41,222 nt of DNA from Pseudomonadota bacterium (lineage in GTDB: Bacteria > Pseudomonadota > Gammaproteobacteria > GCA-001735895). Under the pieces are notes generated by a model, which saw only the letters and a list, made by a program, of their open reading frames with translations, did no database searches and was not told where the DNA came from. The position numbers and the translations under genes are program-made. Each line of letters begins with the position of its first letter. Position 1 is the stretch's first letter. Shown here piece after piece: positions 25,920 through 35,414 of this stretch. The DNA lies in the NCBI GenBank assembly GCA_022566015.1, contig JADFJT010000010.1, forward strand, positions 1-41,222, in the 5' to 3' direction.

Positions 25920-28049
25920 TCAATTACGCTTCCAGGCGTGATATTTGCCTGTCCATTCGAGTAGCCTTTGTGGTGCGTGTGCTCTTTTCCAGTTTCCTGC
26001 CGCAAATTTATTGGCTTCTGCGAATGTTGGATAAATGTGGATGGTACCCAATATCTTGTTCATGCCGAGGCCGTGTCGCATTGCCAGTACATACTCAGCA
26101 ATCAAATCCCCGGCATGTTCGCCGACGATGGTTACCCCGAGGATCTTATCCTTTCCGGGTACCGTTAATACCTTGACGAAGCCATGATCCTCACTATCGA
26201 CTATCGCCCGATCTAGATCATCAATTCCAAACAGGGTGACTTCGTAGGCAATACTCTGTTCGCGCGCTTCGGTTTCATTCAATCCGACACGGGCAACCTC
26301 AGGTTCTGTAAATGTAGCCCAGGGAATCACTGAATAGTCTACTTTGAAGCGCTTAAACGCACCGAACAATGAATTGACTGACGCATACCAGGCCTGATGC
26401 GCTCCGACATGGGTGAATTGGTAGGGTCCGGCGACGTCTCCACAGGCGTAGATTGTGGGAATGTTGCTCTGTAAATATTCGTTTACCTTTATGGTCCGAT
26501 TGGGGTTTAATTCAACGCCAAGTTCTTCCAGGCCAAAACCAGCACTATTGGCATTCCTGCCAACCGCGACAATGAGGGTATCGAACTCGATCTTACTGTC
26601 CTCCCCCTCGTGCTCGACGATTAGATAATTCTTACCGTCTTCCTGCAATACGCTCCTGGCCTGGTGGTTGACCAGTACATTTACGCCTTCGTCGATGAGC
26701 CTTTGTTTCACCAGATCTGATACTTCCGGGTCTTCACGCAATAATAAACGCGGCATCATTTCGACCTGTGTCACCGAAATTTCCAGTCGACAAAAGGCCT
26801 GGGTTAATTCCGAACCGATAGGCCCACCGCCCAAAACAACCAGCTTCTGCGGTTTCTCGCGCAAGTCCCATAAATTTTCAGAGGTATAGAATTTAACCTG
26901 CTCGATTCCTTCAATTGGAGGCACGAATGGCCTGGCGCCGGTAGCGACGACAATATTCCTGGCGCTGATGGTTTTGCCATTAACCTCAACCTCCCAGGGA
27001 GAAACTATTTTTGCCTCACCCTCGATCACATCGACACCAAGCCCGGTAAAGCGCTCAACCGAATCGTGTGGTTCAATTTTTTTGATCACCTGAGCTACCC
27101 TTTGCATGACTTCGGCAAAATCAAAACTGGCATCGGCTTTTTTGATTCCAAATTCCCGACTCCGTTTGATATGCGACATGAATTTAGCCGAACGTATAAT
27201 CGCCTTGGAAGGAACACAGCCTGTATTCAGGCAGTCACCGCCCATCTTGTGCTTTTCGATCAATGTAACTTTGGCCTTAACCGCAGCGGCGATATAGGAT
27301 GAGACCAGTCCAGCTGAACCCGCACCAATCACAATCATATTGGTATCGAAATGAGCAGGTTTTTTAAAACCGGCCAGGGCTTTACGATTATTCAACATGG
27401 CCAGAATTAATTTGCCGATAAAAGGCAACATTGCCAGTAATACAAAAGAGGAGATTATTTCAACACTGAATATACCCGTGGCCGAATCAATCTGCCCGAG
27501 TTGAGTGCCGGCGTTAACATACACCATAGTGCCGGCGAGCATTCCTGATTGACTCACCCAGTAATAAGTCCATAACCGAATCGAACTCAGCCCCATGACC
27601 AGATTGATTACAAAAAAAGGAAATGCCGGGACGAGTCGCAATGCAAACAGGTAAAACGCGCCATCTTTTTCTATGCCATCGTTAATCGATTTTAACGACC
27701 CACCAAATCGAGCCTGAACCATGTCTCTAAACAGGTAGCGCGATACCAGGAAGGCCAGAGAAGCACCGATTGTACTCGCGAATGAAACCAGTATTAGTGC
27801 TGCAACAAAACCAAACACCGCGCCCGCTACCAGCGTGAGTATTGCAGCCCCGGGCAGCGAAACACCGGTCACAACAATGTATAGCAAGAAAAAACTCGCC
27901 AGCGCCAATAGTTGATTTTCTGCATAAAAGGCCTTTATGTGGCCTTGCTGAGATTTGATATATTCGAGCGTCAGATATTGCCCAAGGTCTAGTGCAATAA
28001 AAACCACTACGATAAGCGCAACCAATCCAATCAGGCCAAGTTTTTTCAT
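25920..28049 (-). CDS. VTT/DedA-like membrane domain fused to a mercuric-reductase-like flavin disulfide oxidoreductase
   Basis: A 709-residue two-part protein. Residues 1-220 form a VTT (SNARE-associated/TVP38-like) membrane domain with several hydrophobic segments and the motifs GAAILTLVAGAVFG and ALRLVPAFPFFVINLVMGL. Residues about 235-709 are a class I pyridine nucleotide-disulfide oxidoreductase: FAD motif VIGAGSAGLVSS, redox pair Cys273/Cys278 in GGDCLNTGCVPSK, NAD(P) motif VVLGGGPIGSELTQAF, and YACGDVAGPYQFTHV. At the C-terminus HIYPTFAE (671-678) has Tyr where dihydrolipoamide dehydrogenases carry the catalytic His, so an E3 role is unlikely. No N-terminal HMA domain or C-terminal Cys pair of true MerA is present. 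Similar fusions are known; the substrate is not. Confidence 0.9.
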   Translation of the reverse strand: MKKLGLIGLVALIVVVFIALDLGQYLTLEYIKSQQGHIKAFYAENQLLALASFFLLYIVVTGVSLPGAAILTLVAGAVFGFVAALILVSFASTIGASLAFLVSRYLFRDMVQARFGGSLKSINDGIEKDGAFYLFALRLVPAFPFFVINLVMGLSSIRLWTYYWVSQSGMLAGTMVYVNAGTQLGQIDSATGIFSVEIISSFVLLAMLPFIGKLILAMLNNRKALAGFKKPAHFDTNMIVIGAGSAGLVSSYIAAAVKAKVTLIEKHKMGGDCLNTGCVPSKAIIRSAKFMSHIKRSREFGIKKADASFDFAEVMQRVAQVIKKIEPHDSVERFTGLGVDVIEGEAKIVSPWEVEVNGKTISARNIVVATGARPFVPPIEGIEQVKFYTSENLWDLREKPQKLVVLGGGPIGSELTQAFCRLEISVTQVEMMPRLLLREDPEVSDLVKQRLIDEGVNVLVNHQARSVLQEDGKNYLIVEHEGEDSKIEFDTLIVAVGRNANSAGFGLEELGVELNPNRTIKVNEYLQSNIPTIYACGDVAGPYQFTHVGAHQAWYASVNSLFGAFKRFKVDYSVIPWATFTEPEVARVGLNETEAREQSIAYEVTLFGIDDLDRAIVDSEDHGFVKVLTVPGKDKILGVTIVGEHAGDLIAEYVLAMRHGLGMNKILGTIHIYPTFAEANKFAAGNWKRAHAPQRLLEWTGKYHAWKRN

Positions 28050-28166
28050 CTAGTTACCTCGGGTCTCTCTATTTATTATTTCGTCTTATGACTGGTACCG
28101 TCTAATTCGAATCGGTGGTAAAACTGCGTATTTCATTTAGGTTGAATCATGTTTGATGCCTGTCTT

Positions 28167-29291
28167 TTAGTCGTCACTTTTTTCACATCTTAATAGATAT
28201 TCGCTCACCCACTCCAGATAGGCATTTTCGGGTCCTTCAAATAAAATTTCCGACGACTTGTTGGCCAGCTGGTAAAGGTACATCGGGTCGTAGTAATCGG
28301 TTAAAAGAACCTCGATACCCTGGTGAAAACCTGCATCACTCTGGCTGATAAAAAACTCCTTCAGCGCAGCCTCAAAACACTGTCTCACCTTTCTATACTG
28401 AACCCCACCCAGACGTTTCTGGATTCGATCCAGGTTATCCAACACGTATCGACTAAATTCTTTCTCGGCTTTATCGGCAAAGGTCTGTTGAAAGCGTGGC
28501 CAGGCTTTTAAGATATAATCTTCGCTAATCAATCGAATGCGTGACTCGATATCGACCTGTAATATCGCCCGGGGAGCCTGCTGCATTTTCTGGTATAGAA
28601 TTTCTGGCATGCTGATGCGGCCTATTCTTCTACTCTCGTCCTCGACAAATACTGGTTTGACCGGATGCTGGTGGCGACGTTTCAAAAATTCGATGGAAAC
28701 CCGGTTTTCCCAGTCGATATTGCTCGGTTGACAATCATTTGCTTCACGGCCGAATGCCGAGCCCCTGTGATTGGCGATACCTTCGAAGTCAATATGGCCT
28801 GCTATCTTTCGTAACACGCGCGTTTTACCCGAACCCGTCAATCCACTGACTATCACCAGAGGAACACGCATTACACTGGCTTCGAGCTGATCGATGAGAA
28901 ATCGTCGCATCGCCTTATAACCACCCTTGATTAGCGGAAATTCGACACCTTGTTCCCTAATCCAGCTCTGGGTGGTGCGCGATCTAAGACCACCACGAAA
29001 ACAATAGAGATAGCCCTGTGGGTTGCTGTGGCAAAATTTCAGCCATTGCTCCATTCTCTGTGCTCGAATTTCTGGCGTGGCCAGTTCCAGACCCAACAGT
29101 ATCGCTTCGTCCTGGCCGGCCCCTTTATATCGAATACCAATTTGTTCGCGCTGGCTATCGTCGAGCAAAGGATAATTCCTGGCATTGGGGAAAGCACCCC
29201 TGACATACTCGACGGGCGCACGTACGTCCATCATAGGTGTGTCATTGAGGAATAATTGCAGGTAATCGTCGGTGTCTGACCTAGCTCGCAT
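28167..29291 (-). CDS. mnmH: tRNA 2-selenouridine synthase
   Basis: A 374-residue protein (E. coli YbbB/SelU 364). The N-terminal rhodanese domain has the catalytic Cys97 in YCFRGGLRSRTTQSW, and the P-loop domain has GLTGSGKT at 150-157 and a family-typical NHRGSAFG. The enzyme replaces sulfur with selenium in 2-thiouridine at tRNA wobble position 34, via a geranylated intermediate, using selenophosphate from SelD. The start ATG lies within the last 11 bases of rlmKL, so the two are translationally coupled. Its presence suggests selenium use; selD is not in this window. Confidence 0.94.
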   Translation of the reverse strand: MRARSDTDDYLQLFLNDTPMMDVRAPVEYVRGAFPNARNYPLLDDSQREQIGIRYKGAGQDEAILLGLELATPEIRAQRMEQWLKFCHSNPQGYLYCFRGGLRSRTTQSWIREQGVEFPLIKGGYKAMRRFLIDQLEASVMRVPLVIVSGLTGSGKTRVLRKIAGHIDFEGIANHRGSAFGREANDCQPSNIDWENRVSIEFLKRRHQHPVKPVFVEDESRRIGRISMPEILYQKMQQAPRAILQVDIESRIRLISEDYILKAWPRFQQTFADKAEKEFSRYVLDNLDRIQKRLGGVQYRKVRQCFEAALKEFFISQSDAGFHQGIEVLLTDYYDPMYLYQLANKSSEILFEGPENAYLEWVSEYLLRCEKSDD

Positions 29292-31521
29292 TCTTGTATC
29301 GAATCTCCCAGCACTTATGGATACCTGGCTTTCGTTTAAAATCCCTGGGTAAGGTGTCAGACGAAATGTCCCGGACGCTAAATTTTGCGCCCGTCGTATC
29401 AGCCAGATTAAAGCCTTTGCGATTGGTTGAAAATATCAACAAACCATCTTCGGCTAAAAGGTGCATTGCTCTTTCGATCAAATGCGCGTGGTCGCGTTGA
29501 ATGTCCAGACTTTGCTGCATTTTTTTGGAATTGGAGAAGGATGGCGGATCGAGAAATATCAGGTCGAATCGTTCTTCAATATCGAATCGAGTTGGATTTT
29601 CCAGTAACTCGACCACATCGGCTCTAATAAAACGGTATTTCGATTCATCGGTGAGATGGTTGATTGCATGATTTTCTCTGGCCCAGTTTAAATAGGTAGC
29701 TGACAGGTCAATACTCAACACCCGACTTGCCCCACCGAGTGCGGCCTGCACACTCACCGATCCGGTATAGCAAAATAAATTGAGCACTGACTTCCCCTTC
29801 GCCGCATCAAATATTCGTTTCCGGGTAATGCGATGATCGAGGAATAGACCAGTATCGAGATAGTCGCTCAGGTTAATCAATAAGGAGGCCGACCCTTCAC
29901 GCACCTGGAACATTTCCCGCTGGTTATCCAGTTTCTGGTATTGCAGTTTACCCCGTTGCCGAACCCTGGTTTTGCAAAACAGCCTTTCATCATCAATTTC
30001 GAATACCTGTTTGACGGCCTGCTTCGCCCATTCAATTCTGGCTTCGGCCTTGTTCGGGTCGATAGATTTCGGTGCCTGGTATTCCTGCAAGTGATACCAG
30101 TACATGGAAGGTGTAATTTCACTCTGGAATACGTCGAGTGCAAACGAAAACTCGGGTAAATCGGCATCGTAAACCCGATAACAGCCAATGTCGTTCTTTT
30201 TGGCCCAACGCCCCAGATGACGAGCATTTTTATGTAAACGATTGAGCAGTGGTGTGATTGCCTCCGAGTCAGCGTTTTTTATTTCGGTCAATTTAGATTG
30301 AGACGATTGCTCGGAGACTATAGGGACATAATCTGCTTCCACACTGGTAATTTCGAAGCTGGCAAGCAAACATTCGATCGGCCCATTTTTCACTGCTTTT
30401 TTAAAATACCGCTTTAGACGCAGTCTGTGCAGCAGGTCAGGGTTGGCGGTAATAATATGTAATTTCGCTGGCGCAAAACGACATAGGCCCTTACCCATAT
30501 CGCTGTAAAGGGCAGCCAGCCCCTGTTTGCTTTGCAGGCGCTCGCCATAGGGTGGATTACAAACGATGATGCCTGGTTTGTTATTTGGTTCGAGTGTCAG
30601 TTCGTGTATCGATTGGTGTGAAAACTGGATCATATGCTCTACCCCTGCCCTGGCGGCGTTGGCACGCGCGATCTGTATGGCCTTTACGTCATAATCGCTG
30701 GCAAATATAGATGGGCGAACAGCGTGATCAATTTGTTCTTTTGCCTGCACCAGACACTGTTCCCACAGCGGTGCATCGTGCTGGTGCCATTTCAAAAATC
30801 CGTAATACTCACGGTTTATCCCCGGCGCCATATTAGCTGCTATCATTGCGGCTTCGATAGCAAACGTGCCTGAACCACACATCGGATCGATGTATCGATG
30901 GGTAAGGGCTGTCTCGCCGGTCCAGCCCGCGTGGGCAAGCATTGATGCGGCCAGATGCTCCTTCAACGGGGCCCCGGTATGTTCTCTCCTATATCCACGC
31001 AGATGCAAACTGTCTCCCGACAGATCCAGGCTTAAACTGGCCTGATTACGGTGAATATTGACGTGAATACGGACGTCGGGTTGTTTTGTATCAACCATGG
31101 GGCGACTATCGAAACGTTCGCGAAATTGATCGACAATAGCGTCTTTGACCCGGAGCGAAACAAAGTGCGTATGATCCAGACTGGAGCGCGACAATGTGGC
31201 TGATACCGCCAGACTATTACGCGCATTTAAATGTTCGCTCCAGTCAATATCGTAGATCGCACGGTACAATTGTTCGTCGTCTTCCACCCTGAAGGTTTTC
31301 AACTGACAAAAAACACGATTAGCCAGTCGCGAATAGAGACATACCCGATAAGCGCATTCCAGGTCACCAGATACTTCGACACCACCGTAACGCCTGGTTA
31401 ACTTCGAATCCTGATTTTCCAGAATATGACGTAATTCGTGGAATAGCAGGGTTTCGAACCCTTTATGTCCGATGATAAATAGCGACAGCAGAGGTTTCAC
31501 TGAAGTAACTGCGTCAATCAT
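29281..31521 (-). CDS. rlmKL: Bifunctional 23S rRNA guanine methyltransferase RlmKL
   Basis: A 746-residue fusion of RlmL (N2-methylation of G2445) and RlmK (N7-methylation of G2069), as in E. coli. A THUMP domain occupies about 50-155. The RlmL methyltransferase shows DPMCGSGTFAIEAAMIA and catalytic NPPYGERL. The RlmK half shows LNLFCYTGSVSVQAALGGA and FLDPPSFSNSKKM. Both methyltransferase domains are complete. The start is ATG, and the stop overlaps the mnmH start, giving a two-gene rRNA/tRNA modification operon. Confidence 0.96.
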   Translation of the reverse strand: MIDAVTSVKPLLSLFIIGHKGFETLLFHELRHILENQDSKLTRRYGGVEVSGDLECAYRVCLYSRLANRVFCQLKTFRVEDDEQLYRAIYDIDWSEHLNARNSLAVSATLSRSSLDHTHFVSLRVKDAIVDQFRERFDSRPMVDTKQPDVRIHVNIHRNQASLSLDLSGDSLHLRGYRREHTGAPLKEHLAASMLAHAGWTGETALTHRYIDPMCGSGTFAIEAAMIAANMAPGINREYYGFLKWHQHDAPLWEQCLVQAKEQIDHAVRPSIFASDYDVKAIQIARANAARAGVEHMIQFSHQSIHELTLEPNNKPGIIVCNPPYGERLQSKQGLAALYSDMGKGLCRFAPAKLHIITANPDLLHRLRLKRYFKKAVKNGPIECLLASFEITSVEADYVPIVSEQSSQSKLTEIKNADSEAITPLLNRLHKNARHLGRWAKKNDIGCYRVYDADLPEFSFALDVFQSEITPSMYWYHLQEYQAPKSIDPNKAEARIEWAKQAVKQVFEIDDERLFCKTRVRQRGKLQYQKLDNQREMFQVREGSASLLINLSDYLDTGLFLDHRITRKRIFDAAKGKSVLNLFCYTGSVSVQAALGGASRVLSIDLSATYLNWARENHAINHLTDESKYRFIRADVVELLENPTRFDIEERFDLIFLDPPSFSNSKKMQQSLDIQRDHAHLIERAMHLLAEDGLLIFSTNRKGFNLADTTGAKFSVRDISSDTLPRDFKRKPGIHKCWEIRYKNAS

Positions 31522-31872
31522 TCAATAAGATGGAATCAAAAACGGTATCTGACTACTCTTTTCAGGTTCTAGATCAGCTAGAACACCCGATGAAAATATC
31601 GTCGTGGCAGGCGTTAACAGAGTGGATTTAGAGTGAAGGTAGAATGCCATAGACCTGGTAAAATTAAATCATTGCAATAGACGGAAATATACCACTATCC
31701 AGCACAATATAGTGCTTAGGTGGCTGGCCGGGCTAATAGTATTCAAAATAGCTGGGAATTAGTGGTAAATAACCCCCGGTCACACCTTCTTATATGAAAA
31801 TAGTCGCATAAACTGATAAGCTAAATGGACTATAGTTGAAGGTAATTCCAGTCTTACATTAATCCAGATTGA
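31522..31872. other. Divergent intergenic region between rlmKL and the DUF1631 gene
   Basis: A 351-base gap. It holds a perfect palindrome GTTCTAG-ATCAG-CTAGAAC (31566-31584) near the rlmKL start, and a small AGCAC-AATATA-GTGCT repeat near 31709. No RNA gene or coding remnant is seen; promoters are not clear. Confidence 0.5.
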
Positions 31873-34017
31873 ATGAGTCAATCAGATAATAATTCCACAG
31901 CTTCGAAAGATACCTTTTCTAGAACAGAGGTATACGAGCTAATTATCGACTTGTGCAAGCAAGAAATGCAGATTCTGCTCGCAAAAATGTTCGAAACTGC
32001 ACCGTCTTTTACCGAGTGGACATTAACCGTTTCTGACTCGACTTACCTCGCCAAACAATTGACCGCGAGGAAAAGAATTATACAATCTTCCTTTGCATTC
32101 CAGTTGGAGAAGGGATTTTCAGACTATCAGTCAACCGGAAAAACGCTATCTCGGAAAAAGGATTCTGACCACCCGAAGATTCTCGATTTGATCGGAGTAA
32201 ATTCGTCCGCGGCGGTCGATGATCTGGAAACCTCTCTCCAAAAACTCGCACACCTATACGAAAATTTTTACCAGACTTTGACCCAACGATTACAGTTTTG
32301 CTTAGGTCATAAAAAATCTCAACCAAAGGTACCAATCGATGAAAATCCGGTGCATTTGAATTTTCTGTGCGAAGCTTTTCAAAATTCAATCGATAATTTA
32401 AACCTGGAAACCAAATATCATCTGGCCCTTTACCGTTTGTTTACCAATACCACACTGACCAATCTGGCCCCTCTATATCGCAAGATAGAAAACCAGTTGC
32501 TCGATCACGATATATTGCCCGAATTAAAACCTGCGCGGTTTTCTCTTCGCGATTGCACCAATTTAAGCGAATCCCAGCCACCGAAGTCAATGCTCGATTC
32601 GGTGGATTTAAAGCTTGTCATGCTATTGCAGAAATTTAAGGAAAGAACGCGCGGCACGAGCGAAAAGCATCAAAATCTGTTTCCAGAACTAAAGGAGGAA
32701 TTGAATGAACAGGGTTACTCCGACTACGATCAAAAACTCGACCAGCTCAGCCAGCAATTTGGAATAATTTTTAATGACGAAGACTTACCCTCTGTTATCA
32801 AGTCTCAGATCGCCCGGTTGCAGGTTTTTATATTTATATCCGCGATACGCGAAGACGGCTTGCTAAATCGATCCAGTCACCCAGCTCGCCGATTAATCGA
32901 TACGGTAGTAATGTCTGAAGTCGAAATCGCCACCTCCGGTCAATCTGAACAATCCGGACACCATGTACTTAAAGATGGAATTGATCAATTTATCAATTAT
33001 CAGACTATTACCAGTGAAAGTTACCAGGATTTACTTACCCTGTATAAATCCCGGCCAGATACTACAGTAAAACAGGATGTAAATAATGAACAGGAACCTA
33101 CGCCTGAAGACCCATCGAAAATTAGTAGTTTAGTCGAATCGATTTTAGCAAGTATCGTCGAACCTCTAAAAGTACATAAAAAGTCGCTGCAAATTTTTGA
33201 GGAAGTGTGGTCACCTCTGATGTTAGAGGTCGCCCTGACCCAGGGATTCAATTCTCCGGCCTGGCAAAAGGTCGTAGCTGTCGTAAAGACTCATGTCTGG
33301 GCACTCATACCCAAATCGACGGAAAAAGAACAGTCGAAACTGATGGCGGCGTTACCAAAAGTGATCCAGTCTTTAACGGGAGTGATGAAAAACCTTAAAT
33401 TCACTGCCAAAGAGCAAAAATTACTGCTGGATAGTTTAAATTCAGAACACGATGATGTACTTGAGCAAACCATGTTTAATATTGGACAGGCAACGCAAGA
33501 ACTGAAAATAATTACTGCGAAAAGTCGTATTTTGAAAAGTTTAGAGGAACCGAATAAAGACGAAGAGCCCAAACAAAAAGATTTGATTAGCAAAATTGAT
33601 GACCTCTTTTCGATGTTGAAAGCCGATAAGAACCCGAAATCTATTCGTAAGCCCTCAGGTAAGCCTGCCAGCAGTAAACCATCGACTCAGACCCCGGTGA
33701 GCGAACCGTCAACTGAGACTCCTGATTCCACGCCTAATTCCAGGGAAAAAATTTCCGCGTCATCTGCCGAAAATATGCAGGTTGGCGAATGGGTCGAGTG
33801 CAAACAGGGCAGCAAGACGATTACAGCCAAATTAATCTGGAAAGCAGACGATTTAAGCCTGTTTATATTTGTAGACCAGGAAGGCAATCGAATCAGTGAA
33901 GTCGATGCAGCAACGCTCGACAAAGAACTAGAGACCGGGCAAAAGGTTTTAATTAAGGCTGAATCACCGGGGTCGAAACGCAACCAGTCCAGTTTTCTTC
34001 GCTCACTGGATTCATAG
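31873..34017 (+). CDS. DUF1631 family protein
   Basis: A 714-residue soluble, largely helical protein. I assign DUF1631 from three regions: FLCEAFQNSIDNLNLETKYH and LYRKIENQLLDHDILPEL near residues 170-240, SSHPARRLIDTVVMSEVE near 336-353, and a C-terminal beta-rich module (about 636-700: VGEWVECKQGSKTITAKLIW, LFIFVDQEGNRISEVDA). A Ser/Thr/Pro-rich linker (about 595-630) separates the helical body from that module. Database entries sometimes call the family thymidine phosphorylase, which nothing in the sequence supports. The C-terminal module looks PilZ-like in outline, but the RxxxR and D/NxSxxG motifs of c-di-GMP binding are absent. The gene is alone, convergent with sucB. Confidence 0.78.
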   Translation: MSQSDNNSTASKDTFSRTEVYELIIDLCKQEMQILLAKMFETAPSFTEWTLTVSDSTYLAKQLTARKRIIQSSFAFQLEKGFSDYQSTGKTLSRKKDSDHPKILDLIGVNSSAAVDDLETSLQKLAHLYENFYQTLTQRLQFCLGHKKSQPKVPIDENPVHLNFLCEAFQNSIDNLNLETKYHLALYRLFTNTTLTNLAPLYRKIENQLLDHDILPELKPARFSLRDCTNLSESQPPKSMLDSVDLKLVMLLQKFKERTRGTSEKHQNLFPELKEELNEQGYSDYDQKLDQLSQQFGIIFNDEDLPSVIKSQIARLQVFIFISAIREDGLLNRSSHPARRLIDTVVMSEVEIATSGQSEQSGHHVLKDGIDQFINYQTITSESYQDLLTLYKSRPDTTVKQDVNNEQEPTPEDPSKISSLVESILASIVEPLKVHKKSLQIFEEVWSPLMLEVALTQGFNSPAWQKVVAVVKTHVWALIPKSTEKEQSKLMAALPKVIQSLTGVMKNLKFTAKEQKLLLDSLNSEHDDVLEQTMFNIGQATQELKIITAKSRILKSLEEPNKDEEPKQKDLISKIDDLFSMLKADKNPKSIRKPSGKPASSKPSTQTPVSEPSTETPDSTPNSREKISASSAENMQVGEWVECKQGSKTITAKLIWKADDLSLFIFVDQEGNRISEVDAATLDKELETGQKVLIKAESPGSKRNQSSFLRSLDS

Positions 34018-34045
34018 GTAACGACAGCCGTGATAGGTTTAATTC

Positions 34046-34070
34046 GACTCTAGACAACCTAATTAGAGTC
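34046..34070. terminator. Stem-loop between convergent DUF1631 and sucB genes
   Basis: GACTCTA (34046-34052) and TAGAGTC (34064-34070) form a perfect 7-bp stem with an 11-base loop between the two stops. T-runs are poor on both strands, so this is a weak candidate terminator. Confidence 0.35.
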
Positions 34071-34095
34071 AAAAATCTTGTTTTCGGCAAGCTTT

Positions 34096-35316
34096 CTAGA
34101 TACCCAGTAACAGCCTGGAAGGATCCTCCAGTACATTTTTAATCGTTACCAGGAACTGCACCGCGTCTTTACCATCAATGATGCGATGGTCATAAGTCAC
34201 CGCCAGGTACATCATCGGCCGTATGACGATTTCATCGTCAATAACCACAGGCCTTTTTTGAATGGTATGCATGCCCAGGATTGCGCTTTGTGGTGGATTC
34301 AAAATCGGCGTCGATAGCATCGATCCAAATACACCACCGTTGGTAATACTGAAAGTTCCGCCGATGAGATCTTCGATTCCGAGTTTTCCATCGCGCGCAC
34401 GCGCGCCCATAGAACGAATTTCTTTCTCGATATCGGCGTAACTCAGCTGGTCGGCATCACGTAGTATCGGAACCACCAGTCCTCGGTCGGAACTCACCGC
34501 AATTCCAATATCGAAATAGTCGTGATAAACGATATCATCACCATCGATGGAGGCATTTACAGCAGGAAATCGTTTCAACGCTTCCACCGCCGCTCGTGTA
34601 AAAAATGACATCATTCCCAATTTTACGCCATGTGCCTTTTCGAACGCATCTTTATAATTTGCACGTGTATCCATCATCGGCTTTAAATTAACTTCATTGA
34701 AAGTGGTCAGCAGCGCGGCAGTATTTTGTGCCAGCTTCAAACGTTCCGCTATTCTGGCACGTAGCCGGCTCATTGGAACTCGCCTGTCATTTCTACCCGC
34801 CGCGGGAACCGAAATAAGGGGCGCTTTTGCCGATACTTCAGGATCTGATTTTATACTCTGCTCTGGCGTATCTGATTTTATAATCTGCTCTGGCGTATCT
34901 GATTTTGACTGCAAATGTTGTTCGACATCTTTTTTCAATACTGCCCCTTTCTTGCCACTGGGCTTGATTTCATCTATTGAAAGTTCGTTTTCGTTAATCA
35001 TCTTTCTAACTGCTGGACTGGCTTTGTTGGACGAAGTTTCGTCCACTTTTTGATTTCCTGTCCCTTGCGCAACTGTTACGTCTGTATTAATTACGGCAAG
35101 CACTTCACCACTTTTAACGGTATCTCCTGTTTCGAAAGAAATCGATTCGATTATGCCTACCGATGTCGACACAATTTCAAGCACCACCTTGTCGGTTTCC
35201 AGGTCGACAATATTTTCATCTGCCACAACCGCGTCGCCGACATTTTTATGCCAGTCGCCCAGCGTTCCTTCGGTAACCGATTCTGGTAAAACGGGAACCT
35301 TTAATTCAACCTGCAT
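34096..35316 (-). CDS. sucB: 2-oxoglutarate dehydrogenase E2, dihydrolipoyl succinyltransferase
   Basis: A 406-residue E2 subunit. The lipoyl domain (1-75) carries the lipoylated Lys43 in [12 protein letters not shown]; the E1/E3-binding domain is around 98-135 ([20 protein letters not shown]); the catalytic domain (about 175-406) has the active-site His377 and Asp381 in [15 protein letters not shown]. It transfers succinyl groups to CoA in the TCA cycle. The linker near residues 137-157 contains a nine-residue repeat, [18 protein letters not shown], instead of the usual Ala/Pro-rich sequence. AGGAG lies six bases before the ATG. It follows sucA by about 100 bases. No lpd (E3) gene follows. 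Confidence 0.96.
   Translation of the reverse strand: MQVELKVPVLPESVTEGTLGDWHKNVGDAVVADENIVDLETDKVVLEIVSTSVGIIESISFETGDTVKSGEVLAVINTDVTVAQGTGNQKVDETSSNKASPAVRKMINENELSIDEIKPSGKKGAVLKKDVEQHLQSKSDTPEQIIKSDTPEQSIKSDPEVSAKAPLISVPAAGRNDRRVPMSRLRARIAERLKLAQNTAALLTTFNEVNLKPMMDTRANYKDAFEKAHGVKLGMMSFFTRAAVEALKRFPAVNASIDGDDIVYHDYFDIGIAVSSDRGLVVPILRDADQLSYADIEKEIRSMGARARDGKLGIEDLIGGTFSITNGGVFGSMLSTPILNPPQSAILGMHTIQKRPVVIDDEIVIRPMMYLAVTYDHRIIDGKDAVQFLVTIKNVLEDPSRLLLGI
34844..34906. repeat. 27-bp tandem repeat inside sucB
   Basis: Two 27-bp units (34844-34870 and 34871-34897) differ at one base, and a partial third copy runs to 34906. The unit is a multiple of three and encodes nine residues, so copy-number change would keep the frame. 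Confidence 0.9.
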
Positions 35317-35414
35317 GACCTGCTCCTAATCGTGTTCATATATTTCCACAAACAGCAGACTATAACTCGGGTATGACAATATTAATGTCAATAGAATAAT
35401 TATGCGGCACAATA

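Noticed and set aside
31440-31470. T-loop-like TTCGAACCC
   Set aside because: It lies within the rlmKL coding sequence and has no surrounding tRNA fold.
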